From Conchocele bisecta (taxonomy: Eukaryota > Mollusca > Bivalvia > Lucinida > Thyasiridae): a stretch of DNA of 64,000 nt. The notes beneath the pieces were generated by a model, which had not been told where the DNA came from, did no database searches, and saw only the letters and a list, made by a program, of their open reading frames with translations. The DNA lies in contig CM055274.1 in NCBI GenBank assembly GCA_029237695.1, forward strand, positions 68,934,828 through 68,998,827. The letters are read 5' to 3'. The translations under genes were made by a program, and so were the position numbers. Below, piece by piece: positions 46,701-58,700 of this stretch (position 1 is the first letter of the stretch; every line of letters starts with the position of its first letter).

Positions 46701-49700
46701 TTTTCTTGTAGGAAATTTAAAGATATTTTTTTCATATTTTTAATTTCTTAATAAAACTATATTGGCAGCATACTAGAATCGTCTACTAAGACTAAATATT
46801 TATGCTTTTATATTTGTTTTATTCCTTAATAAAATAGGTTTGGTAGCAGATGAGAATCCTCTCAATTTCCGTGAAATATGTGTGTTTTAAGTATTAGTTT
46901 TTGAATGGATGCGATTCAACAGATCGGTGTCACGGTTTCAAACAGAAATTCGAAACACGAATATTTGTGTTGTTAGTATCGGGTTCCATATGGTGGATGG
47001 GAAATGCGATCGATTACAACACGAAAATCTTGGAAGAAAATGTCATTTGTCACGTAGGCCGTTTACCTTTTCCCGCCGTTATGTCGGCTGTTATTTTAAA
47101 TATGTATGGTCGCTCGATTTCCGTCGATTACTTAAATTATGTTTCCTCGTCGTGAAGGAACGTACACTATTCCTCAAAATATATCCTTTGTAACGTACCT
47201 TCGCCTGTCGACGGGACGAAATTAAAATGCTCTCCTCGCTGTCGGTATTACCTGTATACTGGCACGGTGATGCGCCGTGGGTTAACAAGGGGGAACACGG
47301 TGTGCGGCAGATTCGGTCTTAGAAATGTTCCCACGGTGGAGATTTTGCCTCTCCATCGGTACGAATGGGATTTCCACCCGACACGGTGGGAGGAAGTTTT
47401 ACGTCCACTCTCCATATGATCACGGGGTCAGGTGGACGAAGGCAAAAATCGCGCTGAGCGTACTGTATGCAGTGGTGGATCCAGGATTTCACCAAGGGGG
47501 TGGGGGGGGGCCACATGGAACTTGAACGAGGTATGCTCCTTCGTCGACTGAGTGGTGCGAGGGAGTTGGCTAGGGGGGTCCGGGGGCATGCTACCCTGGA
47601 AAATGTTTGAATTTAGGAAGCCATTTCCTGCATTCTACGCTCAATATTTTGTAAAAAAAAAAAAGAAAAAAAAAAAGAAAATCGGGATTTCTGAAGGGGA
47701 GGCCCCCCTGAATCCGCCACTGGTATGTACATGTGATGCTTCCGTGTTCTGCCGAAACGCGTCCTTGCGAAACGCGTCCTTGCGAAACGCGTCCTTGCGT
47801 ATGTAACAATTTGTCAAAAAAATCGTGAACGACGCATGAAAATTCGGGCGCGCCGAAAGTGTTCGTCTTATTCGCCAGTGGCGAAATGGAAGCGAACGAA
47901 CAACGCTTGGTACGAATTGCAGCTTCCAGACGTAATTATCTATCGGCAGTTTTCACTGGACACTACTTTGGAAGTGTCATTTTGTTGGCCAATTGACATG
48001 AGCGTTTTACAATGCATGATGCATTGTGAATGACATGAAATAGAAGCTGTGAGGCAGCGAAAATCTAATTTTCTAATCGACGCGAACACCCACAGCATTG
48101 AATTAATTATATGAGTGCACCCCCCCCCCCCAACAGAATCAAGTAAATTGAATACCCCCCTACCAACAATAACAATATAGCTTCCGACCCCACAACCAAC
48201 CGGAATTAATTTTGTCGGACACCCCCCCACCCACAGGTCAAAATTAAAAGTGCGGTCCGACCCCCCCAGATAATTTTTCCTGGAATAGCCCTAAGTCAAA
48301 TAGTTTGTTAGAGTTTCTCCAGTTAGAGTCCGGTATGCCACGACAGCATATCCATATTATACAAACATAATGTCTAGTTGGAACATGGCATTGCCCTTCC
48401 ATCATTACACTTGTGTATATCTGCTGTTCTTGAAGAACTCTTTGTTCATGATTCCTGGATTGAATATGTTCTCCAAATTCATCCTAAAAAATAGGTACAG
48501 CTCTAAACCTTCCCAATTGTGAGCAGAAGAATGGTATAATTATTGAGAAAGATTTATAAGCATGTACTCATTTCTCGTGCTCAAAATCAGGAAATTTGAT
48601 TGGTCGAGACTTAGCGTGTGCAGTCTTGGCCAATCAAACTGCCTAATTTAAACATTAACAATGGCCGACGACCACAATTCCAAATCTTGATTGTTGTAAT
48701 AGGCGCCACCTGGTGTGAAGAGGAACCTGATGAGAACGTTTGAGTCGTGGAGCCCAGAGTACATCGCAAAGGGTGGCAACATCGTGCGGTCACAGGCGCT
48801 GTTTGCCCTCGCCTGGTTCCACGCCATTATGCAGGAAAGGAGAATGTACATACCACAGGTTTGTCACGCAATTCACCTTAGAGTATCCTGTGTCAGGTGT
48901 AAGCCTGAGACTTCATAGACTTAATATTGTATTACAGTGGGACCTCTCTATACCGGACACCCTGGGAGGAGCCCAGGGTGTCCGGTATAGAGATGTTCCA
49001 CTGTAAATCAGGGATTTGACCACTCCAATGCATGTTTTAGTGATTTGTGATCACGAACAGACAGTGTCATCGGCGATAAATAACAGTGAAACCCATCAAC
49101 ACTACACAAAACATGGGTGCAAATGATGTCCGGTTTAGTGAGGTTCCACTGTATATTATATATTTTTCTGGACTGCGTACACTTTTATTTTTACCATCTA
49201 CACATCATTTAGTGAAGAGGAACCTGATGAGGACGAAATACCAATTGACTGTTACAAAACAGATTTATGAGTTGGTACTGATAGTAGTGTCACTCAGAGT
49301 GACACTTCTGAGTGACACTACAATCACGACCCACTCATAAATCTGTTTTGTAACAGTCGATTGGTATTTCAGTGTGACACTATCATCAGTACCAACTTGT
49401 GATTCTGTACAGTACAATCACTGATGATTTATGTTAGGGAATTGGGAATCATTTGATATTGTGTACACCTGTAATCCTGAGTGACACTACAATCAGTGCC
49501 AAATCTTAAATCTGTTTACTAACACACACTTGGCAGTCCGTACCAACACAACAATCATGTCCAGATGTCAGAAAATATGGACCTATATACATGTAGGTGT
49601 TGTCTTGTTTGCTGTTTTTTTATTATACCCCCCCCCCCCCCCCCCCGCAACAAAGTTGTGGGGAGGTATACTGGAGTCAGCTTGTCCGTCCATCCGTCCG

Positions 49701-52700
49701 TCCGAGTTTCCGTGTTTCCGGGCACACATTAGGGTACTTATGTGGCTAGCCCCACAGGGTTACGGACTTGGTAAAGGATAGGGTTGGTTACAATTAGCCA
49801 CCTAAAAAATCGTTTTATGTGGCTAAAAATCGTTTTATGTGGCTAATATTTAACATGTGATAAGCCACATAAGTATAGTAATGTAAGAACGTCCGTTTTT
49901 CCGTCCGTCACAAAACTTAACAATTGTAAATTTCCTTTTAACTTCTCTTTCCCTTTGCGGAAATCTTTCATATTTTACCCGCCCCTTCTCTGACACTCAT
50001 ACATCATTCTGCAACAAACCTACGACCCCCATTTATGCCAGGGGTCAAGGTCACGGACTTAGAAAAAAACGAAAACTTAACAATTGTAAAAAAAAATTTA
50101 ACTTCTCTTTCCCTTTGCGGAAATCTTTCATATTTTATCCACCCCTTCTCTGACACTCATACATCATTCTGCAACAAACCTACGACCCCCATTTATGCCA
50201 GGGCTCAAGGTCACGGACTTATAAACTTAGAAAAAAACTAAAACTTAACAAATGTAAATTTCCTTATAACTTCTCTTTGCGGAATGCTCTTTCCCTTTGC
50301 GGAATGCAGTGATATTTTACCCGGCCCTTCTCTGACACTCATACATCATTCTGCAACAAACCTACGACCCCCATTTATGCCAGGGGTCAAGGTCACGGAC
50401 TTAGAATGTCTAGTTTGCTTTTTAGCTCGACTATTCGAAGAATAAGTAGAGCTTATGTTGTCACCCCGGCGTCGGCGTCACCTCACGCCTTGGTTACGGT
50501 TTTTAGTCAACCTTGTATATGGAATACTACTGGCCCTACACCCACCATACTTGCACAACTTCATCTCCTAGTGATGTACATCAACAACCACTGACCTATA
50601 TTTGACCTTCACCTACATTTAACCTTGAATTACTTAGTTAATTCCCCTTGGTTAAGGTTTTTAGTCAACCTTGGTTAAGGTTTTTAGTCAAGCTTGTACA
50701 TGGAATACTATTGTGCATACAGACACCATACTTGGACAACCTTTTCTCATAGGGATGTACATCAATAACTCCTGATCTATATTTTACCTTGACCTACATT
50801 TCCTCTTGAATTACTTAGTTAATTCCCCTCGGTTAAGGTTTTTACTCAAGCTTGTATATGGAATACTCCTGGCCCTACACCCACCATACTTGGACAACTT
50901 CATCTCCTAGTGATCTACATCAACAACCCCTGACCTATATTGGACCTTGACCTACATTTAACCTTGAATTACATAGTTAATTCCCCTTGGTTAAGGTTTT
51001 TAGTCAACCTTGGTTAAGGTTTTTAGTCAAGCTTCTACATGTAATACTAGTGTGCATACAGACACCATACTTGGACAACCTTTTCTCATGTACATCAATA
51101 ACCCCTGATCTATATTTGACATTGACCTACATTTCCTCTTCAATTACTTAGTCTTAGTTAATTCCCCTTGTTTAAGGTTTTTAGTCTAGCTTGTATATGG
51201 AATATTCCTGGCCCTACACCCACCATACTTGGACAACTTCATCTCCTAGTGATGTACATCAACAACCACTGACCTATATTTGACCTTGACCTACATTTAA
51301 CTTTGAATTACTTTGTTAATTCCCCTTGGTTAAGGTTTTTTAGCTCGACTATTCGAAGAATAAGTACAGCTTATGTTGTCACCCCGGCGTTGGCGTCGGC
51401 GTCACCGTCACGCCTTGGTTAAGGTTTTTAGTCAACCTTGTATATGGAATACTACTGGCCCTACACCCACCATACTTGCACAACTTCATCTCCTAGTGAT
51501 GCACATCAATAACCCCTGATCTATATTTGACGTTCACCTACATTTCCTCTTGAATTACTTAGTTAATTCCCCTTGGTTAAGGTTTTTAGTCAACCTTGGT
51601 TACGGTTTTTAGTCAAGCTTGTACATGGAATACTATTGTGCATACAGACACCATACTTGGACAACCTTTTCTCATAGCGATGTACATCAATAACCCCTGA
51701 TCTATATTTGACCTTGACCTACATTTCCTCTTGAATTGCTTACTTAATTCCCCTTGGTTAAGGTTTTTAGTCAACCTTGGTTAAGGTTTTTGGTCAAGCT
51801 TGTACATGGAATACTATTGTGCATACAGACACCATACTTGGACAACCTTTTCTCATAGGGATGTACATCAATAACCCCTGATCTATATTTGACCTTGACC
51901 TACATTTCCTCTTGAATTACTTTGTTAATTCCCCTTGGTTAAGGTTTTTAGTCAAGCTTGTATATGGAATACTCCTGGCCCTACACCCACCATACTTGAA
52001 CAACTTCATCTCCTAGTGATATACATCAACAACCCCTGACCTATATTTGACCTTCACCTACATTTAACCTTGAATTACATAGTTAATTCCCCTTGGTTAA
52101 GGTTTTTAGTCTACCTTGGTTAAGGTTTTTAGTCAAGCTTGTACATGGAATACTAGTGTGCATACAGACACCATACTTGGACAACCTTTTCTCATAGGGA
52201 TGTACATCAATAACCCCTGATCTATATTTGACCTTGACCTACATTTCCTCTTGAATTACTTAGTTAATTCCCCTTGGTTAAGGTTTTTAGTCAAGCTTGG
52301 TTAAGGTTTTTAGTCAAGCTTCTACATGGAATACTAGTGTGCATACAGACACCATACTTGGACAACCTTTTCTCATGTACATCAATAACCCCTGATCTAT
52401 ATTTGACATTGACCTACATTTCCTCTTCAATTACTTAGTCTTAATTAATTCCCCTTGTTTAAGGTTTTTAGTCAAGCTTGTATATGGAATATTCCTGGCC
52501 CTACACCCACCATACTTGGACAACTTCATCTCCTAGTGATGTACATCAACAACCACTGACCTATATTTGACCTTGACCTACATTTAACTTTGAATTACTT
52601 TGTTAATTCCCCTTGGTTAAGGTTTTTTAGCTCGACTATTCGAAGAATAAGTACAGCTTATGTTGTCACCCCGGCGTCGGCGTCGGCATCACCGTCACCG

Positions 52701-55700
52701 TCACGCCTTGGTTAAGGTTTTTAGTCAAGCTTGTATATGGAATACTACTGGCCCTACACCCACCATACTTGGACAACTTCATCTAGTGATGTACATCAAT
52801 AACCCCTGATCTATATTTGACCTTGACCTACATTTCCTCTTGAATTACTTGGGTAATTCCCCTTGGTTAAGGTTTTTACTCAACCTTGGTTAAGGTTTTT
52901 AGTCAAGCTTGTATATGCAATACTACTGGCCCTACACCCACCATACTTGGACAACTTCATCTCCTAGTGATGCACATCAATAACCCCTCATCTATATTTG
53001 ACCTTCACCTACATTTCCTCTTGAATTACTTACTTAATTCCCCTTGGTTAAGGTTTTTTTTCAAGCTTGTACATTGAATACTATTGTGCATCCAGACACC
53101 ATACTTCGACAACCTTTTCTCATAGTATGTACATCAATAACCCCTGATCTATATTTGACCTTGACCTACATTTCCTCTTCAATTACTTACTTAATACATT
53201 TTGGTTAAGGTTTTTAGTCAACCTTCTATATGGAATACTACTGGCCCTACACCCACCATACTTGGACAACTTCATCTCCTAGTGATGTACATCAACAACC
53301 CCTGATCTATATTTGACCTTGACCTACATTTCCTCTTAAATTACTTACTTAATTCCCCTTGGTTAACGTTTTTAGTCAAGCGTGTAGATGGAATACTCCT
53401 GGCCCTACACCAACCATACTTGGACAACTTCATCTCTTAGTGATGTACATCAACAACCCCTGACCTATATTTGACGTTGACCTACATTTAACCTTGAATT
53501 ACTTAGTTAATTCCCCTTGGTTAAGGTTTTTACTCGACCTTGGTTAAGCTTTTTACTCAAGCTTGTACATGGAATACTATTGTGCATACAGACACCATAC
53601 TTGGACAACCTTTTGTCATAGTGATGTACATCAATAACCCCTGATCTATATTTGACCTTGACCTACATTTCCTCTTGAATTACTTACTTAATTCTCTTTG
53701 GTTAAGGTTTTTAGTCAAGCTTGTAGATGGAATACTCATGGCCCTACACCAACCATACTTGGACAACTTCATCACCTAGTGATGTACATCAATAATCCCT
53801 GACCTATATTTGACCTTGACCTACTTTTAACCTTCAATTACTTAGTTATTTCCCCTTGGGTAAGGTTTTTAGTCAAGCTTGTATATGGAATACTCCTGGC
53901 CCTACACCAACCATACTTGGACAACTTCATCTCCTAGTGATGTACATCAACAACCACTGACCTATATTTGACCTTGACCTACATTTAACCTTGAATTACT
54001 TAGTTAATTCCCCTTGGTTAAGGTTTTTACTCGACCTTGGTTAAGCTTTTTACTAGCTGCTAATGAATACTATTGCATACACACCATACTTGGAATCAAC
54101 TGTATAGTGAGTACATCATAACTGATCATGACTTTGGACCTATCATTCTTGGATTACTTACTTAATTCTCTTTGTCATAGTGAGTACATCAATAACCCCT
54201 GATCTATATTTGACTTTGACCTACATTTCCTCTTGAAATTACTTTACATTTCTCTTTTGGTTAAGGTTTTTAGTCAAGCTTGTAGATGGAATACTCATGG
54301 CCCTACACCAACCAGACTTGGACAACTTCATCTCCTAGTGATGTACATCAACAACCCCTGACCTATATTTGACCTTGACTTACATTTAACCTTAAATTAC
54401 TTACTTAATTCCCCTTGGTTAAGTTTTTTGTCGCGCCCACTTGCGGAAAGCGCGATATAGTCGCACTTTGGCAGTTAAAGTTTTTGGTTAAGTTGTTTGG
54501 TTAAGTTTTTTGGTTAAAGTTTTTGGTTAAGTTCTTTGGTTAAAGTTTTTGGTTAAGTTTTTTGGTTAAAGTTTTTCGTTAAAGTTTTTCGTTATACTAT
54601 ATCTCTGCAACTGCTTTGCCCATTACCTTGAAACTTCACATGGGTGTTTATCATCATCTATATTTTCATTCTACCCCCACCCCCTCCCGTGCGGCCCCCT
54701 GCCCCCTTGCCCAATGTCAAGGTCAAATTACTTTGAAGTTTTTGGTTAAGTTCTTTGGTTACAGTTTTTGGTTAAGTTTTTTGGTTAAAGTTTTTGGTTA
54801 AGTTTTTTGGTTAAGTTTTTTGGTTAAAGTTTTTCGTTATACTATATCTCTGCAACTGCTTTGCCCATTACCTTGAAACTTCACATGGGTGTTTATCATC
54901 ATCTATATTTTCATTCTACCCCCATCCCATGCGGCCCCTGTGCCCAATGTCAAATTACTTTGAAGTTTTTCGTTAAGTTTTTTGGTTAACGTTTTTGGTT
55001 AAGTTTTTTGGTTAAAGTTTTTCGTTATACTATATCTCTGCAACTGCTTTGCCCATTACCTTGAAAACTTCACATGGGTGTTTATCATCATCTATATTTT
55101 CATTCTACCCCCCTCCCGTGCGGCCCCTGTGCCCAATGTCAAGGTCAAATTACTTTGAAGTTTTGGTTTAAGTTTTTTGGTTAAAAGTTTTTGGTTAAGT
55201 TTTTTGGTTAAGTTTTTTGGTTAAAGTTTTTAGTTAAGTTTTTTGGTTAAATTTTTTCGTTATACTATATCTCTGCAACTGCTTTGCCCATTACCTTGAA
55301 ACTTCACATGGGTGTTTATCATCATCTATATTTTCATTCTACCCCCCCTCCCGTGCAGCCCCTGTGCCCAATCTCAAGGTCAAATTACTTTGAAGTTTTT
55401 GGTTAAAGTTTTTTTCGCGCCCGCTTGCAGAAAGCGCGATATAGTCGGCACTTTGTCGTACGTACGTATGTACGTACGTATGTGTGTCCGGTTAAAGTTT
55501 TTGCTTAAGTTTTTTGGTTAAAGTTTTTCGTTATACTATATCTCTGCAACTGCTTTGCCCATTACCTTGAAACTTCACATGGGTGTTTATCATCATCTAT
55601 ATTTTCATTCTACCCCCCTCCCGTGCAGCCCCTGTGCCCAATCTCAAGGTCAAATTACTTTGAAGTTTTTGGTTAAATTTTTTTTCGCGCCCGCTTGCGG

Positions 55701-58700
55701 AAAGCGCGATATAGTCGGCACTTTGTCGTACGTACGTATGTACGTACGTATGTGTCCGGTTAAAGTTTTTGCTTAAGTTTTTTGGTTAAAGTTTTTCGTT
55801 ATACTATATCTTTTTTTTTAGTGTCCTTGCCTCGCCACAAGGCGCGACATGCAGGCCGCGGCCATCTAGTTACTCAATCTTGGTTAAGGTGTTTAGTCAA
55901 GCTTGTAGATGGAATACTATTGTGCATACAGACACCATACTTGGAGAACTTTTTCTCATAGGGATGTACATCAATAACCCCTGACCTTTATTTTACCTTC
56001 ACCTACATTTAACCTTCAATTACTTGGTTAATGTTTATAGTCGAGCTTGTACATGTATATGGAATACTTTTGGGCCTACATCAACCATACTTGGACAACT
56101 TCATCTCCTAATGATGTACATCAATAATCCCTGACCTATATTTGACCTTGACCTACTTTTATCCTTGGATTACTTAGTTATCTCCCCTTGGTTACGGTTT
56201 TTAGTCAAGCTTGTATATGGAATACTCCTGGGCCTACAGCAACCATACTTGGAAAACTTTATCTCGTAGTGACGTACATCAATAATCCCTTGGTTAATGT
56301 TTTTAGTCAACCTTGGTTAAGGTTTTTATGCAGGCCGCAGCCACCTTCTTTGTCAAGCTATGTGTACGTCGACAACCCTCGTAGTCGAGCTATGCTGTTC
56401 TCCTACAGCTCTTGTTAGTCAAGCTTGTACATGGAATACTATTGTGCATACTAACACCATACTTGGACAACCTTTTCTCATAGCGATGTACATCAATAAC
56501 CCCTGATCTATATTTGACCTTGACCTACATTTTTAGTTTTTACTCAACCTTGGTTAAGGTTTTTAGTCAAGCTTGTAGATGGAATACTATTGTGCATACA
56601 GACACCATACTTGGATAACTTTTTCTCATAGGGATGTACATCAATAACCCCTGACCTTTATTTTACCTTCACCTACATTTAACCTTGAATTACTTGCTTA
56701 ATGTTTATAGTCAAGCTTGTATATGGAATACTTCTGGGCCTACATCAACCATACTTGGACAACTTCATCTCCTAGTGATGTACATGTACATCAATAATCC
56801 CTGACCTATATTTGACCTTGACCTACTTTTATCCTTGGATTACTTAGTTATCTCCCCTTGGTTACGGTTTTTACTCAAGCTTGTATATGGAATACTCCTG
56901 GGCCTACAGCAACCATACTTGGAACACTTTATCTCCTAGTGATGTACATCAATAACCCCTGACCTATATCTGACATTGACCTACATTTAACCTTGAATTA
57001 CTTACTTAATTTCCCTTGGTTAATGTTTTTAGTCAACCTTGGTTAAGGTTTTTATGCAGGCCGCAGCCACCTTCTTTGTCAAGCTATGTGTACATCGACA
57101 ACCCTCGTAGTCGAGCTATGCTGTTCTCCTACAGCTCTTGTTATGCAGGCCGCGGCCACATTGACCTACATTTAACCTTCAATTACTTACTTAATTTCCC
57201 TTGGTTAAGGTTTTTAGTCAACCTTGGTTAAGGTATTCTGTAAGCCCCCGCTTACTGACAAATCTAGTTAGATATTATTTCTGCAAATCAAACGTATTTT
57301 CTGTTAATTATTATGGAATTTGCTTCTGCAAGGTTGCCAATTTTGCAATCATGTATGAATGAAATACCGCACCTTTTTATGACCAATATTGGTAAAATGT
57401 GAACATAATCACAGACACTTGCCTGTCGATATATATTCCACAGGTTTGTCATGTCCTGCTTGTCCATTCATGTGATATGAGCTGCAAGCCAATAGAAAGG
57501 ACATTGCAGGTGTACGTTCAATTACCAGAACTTATTTAAACAGTTTCATTCTGCCCCATATGCGATAGCAAGGGGGGGGCATATTGCATTGCTCTTGAGG
57601 TTCCGTACGTCCGTCCGTGTACATTACGCGAAGGATTGCTTTGATACTTACTTAGACACTTAAATCACCTGTACATTTGTCACACACTTTGTCGCCACCA
57701 TTAACATGACCTTGATCACCTTTGAAATGTCGCGTCAAAAAGTTTGTAAGCGTTTGTAATATCTTCAATATTACACGAAGGATTGCTTCGATACTTGGAC
57801 ACATGATTCGCTTCGATACTTGGACACACTCGCGCCACCATTAATACGACCTTGACCTTGGTCACCTTCGAAATGTCTCTGAAACAGTTAGCCATTTTGT
57901 TGTGTCGAAAAGTTTGTAAGAGTTTCTCCAACATGTAATATCTTCAATATTAGTTGAAGGATTGCTTCGATACTTGGACACTTGAATCACCTGAACATTT
58001 GGCACACGCTCGCACCACCATTAACATGACCTTGACCTTTTTCACCTTCGAACTATCTCTCAAACACATAGCCATTTTGTTACATCAAAAAGTTTGTAAG
58101 AGTTTCTTCATCATGTAATATCTTCAATATTTCTTGAAGGATTGCTTTAATATTTGGACAGTTCATTCATCTAAATATGTGTGATGCAATCACACCACCA
58201 ATGGCATGACCTTGACCTTTGTGACCTTCAAAATGGCACTAAAACATTTTCTTACGTCAAACAGTTTGTAAGACTTTCTCAAATGATTTTGAATTTTTTG
58301 TAAAATTAAAATATTTCTAGTTCGAGTCCAGGGCATATCCATGTTTTACAAACATCATGTCTAGTCAAGCTTAGCAATTGTTGTCTCACTCCATCTTTAT
58401 GTTTGTTTGAGTAATGATTGTTTCATACTGTACTGTAGATGTACAAGTTGATTGTCACTGCTTGCAGGGTTGGACCAAGTTCTATGAGTTCTCGCAGTCG
58501 GACCTTCGGGCGGGGGCTGACATCATAGACAGACTCTGCCATGGCGGTAAGTCCCAAACTATCCTCTATGAATTGCCGCATTGTATGCCTAATACTAATG
58601 TTACTTTTAGGGGAAGGGGCCAAGTGACTATGGTGTGGTATGGACCTGGCATCATGTCCGGTTATTCTAATTTCAGGGCTGAATACATGTGTATATTTTT

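Larger units (their letters stand above)
43534..48291. mobile_element. TIR transposon, 4.76 kb, TAA target duplication
   Basis: Left end GGGCTATTCCAGGAAAAATT, then CTCTGG, a G-run and TCGGACCGCACTTT; right end is the inverse. TAA flanks both sides, and J-family units give the empty site (CCATTTTGTTA). TAA with GGG ends fits the PIF/Harbinger group or a related one. Subterminal C-rich blocks with ACCAACAG and TTAATT stand near both ends. No transposase is visible, so it is non-autonomous. Confidence 0.72.
43109..48378 (+). mobile_element. Minisatellite element family J (J1), split by a TIR transposon
   Basis: The head TATGCCCCCTATGC gata GCAAGGGGAGCATA starts 15 nt after e12's donor. Units with TTGTAAGAGTTTCTCC, GAAGGATTGCTT and CGTGCCACCATTAACACGACC follow to 43533. 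The last unit and the tail (CAGCATATCCATATT, AACATAATGTCTAGT) resume at 48292 after the 4.76-kb insertion. J2 (57552-58365) is an uninterrupted relative. Confidence 0.72.

Noticed and set aside
44256..46870. CRISPR-like array of short palindromic repeats
   Set aside because: Eukaryotic context, repeats are diverged and unevenly spaced, spacers are related AT-rich sequence, and there are no cas genes.
46901..47525. Possible transposase fragments in the TIR transposon
   Set aside because: Frames of 60-95 codons lack DDE-type motifs; they lie partly in an internal direct duplication.
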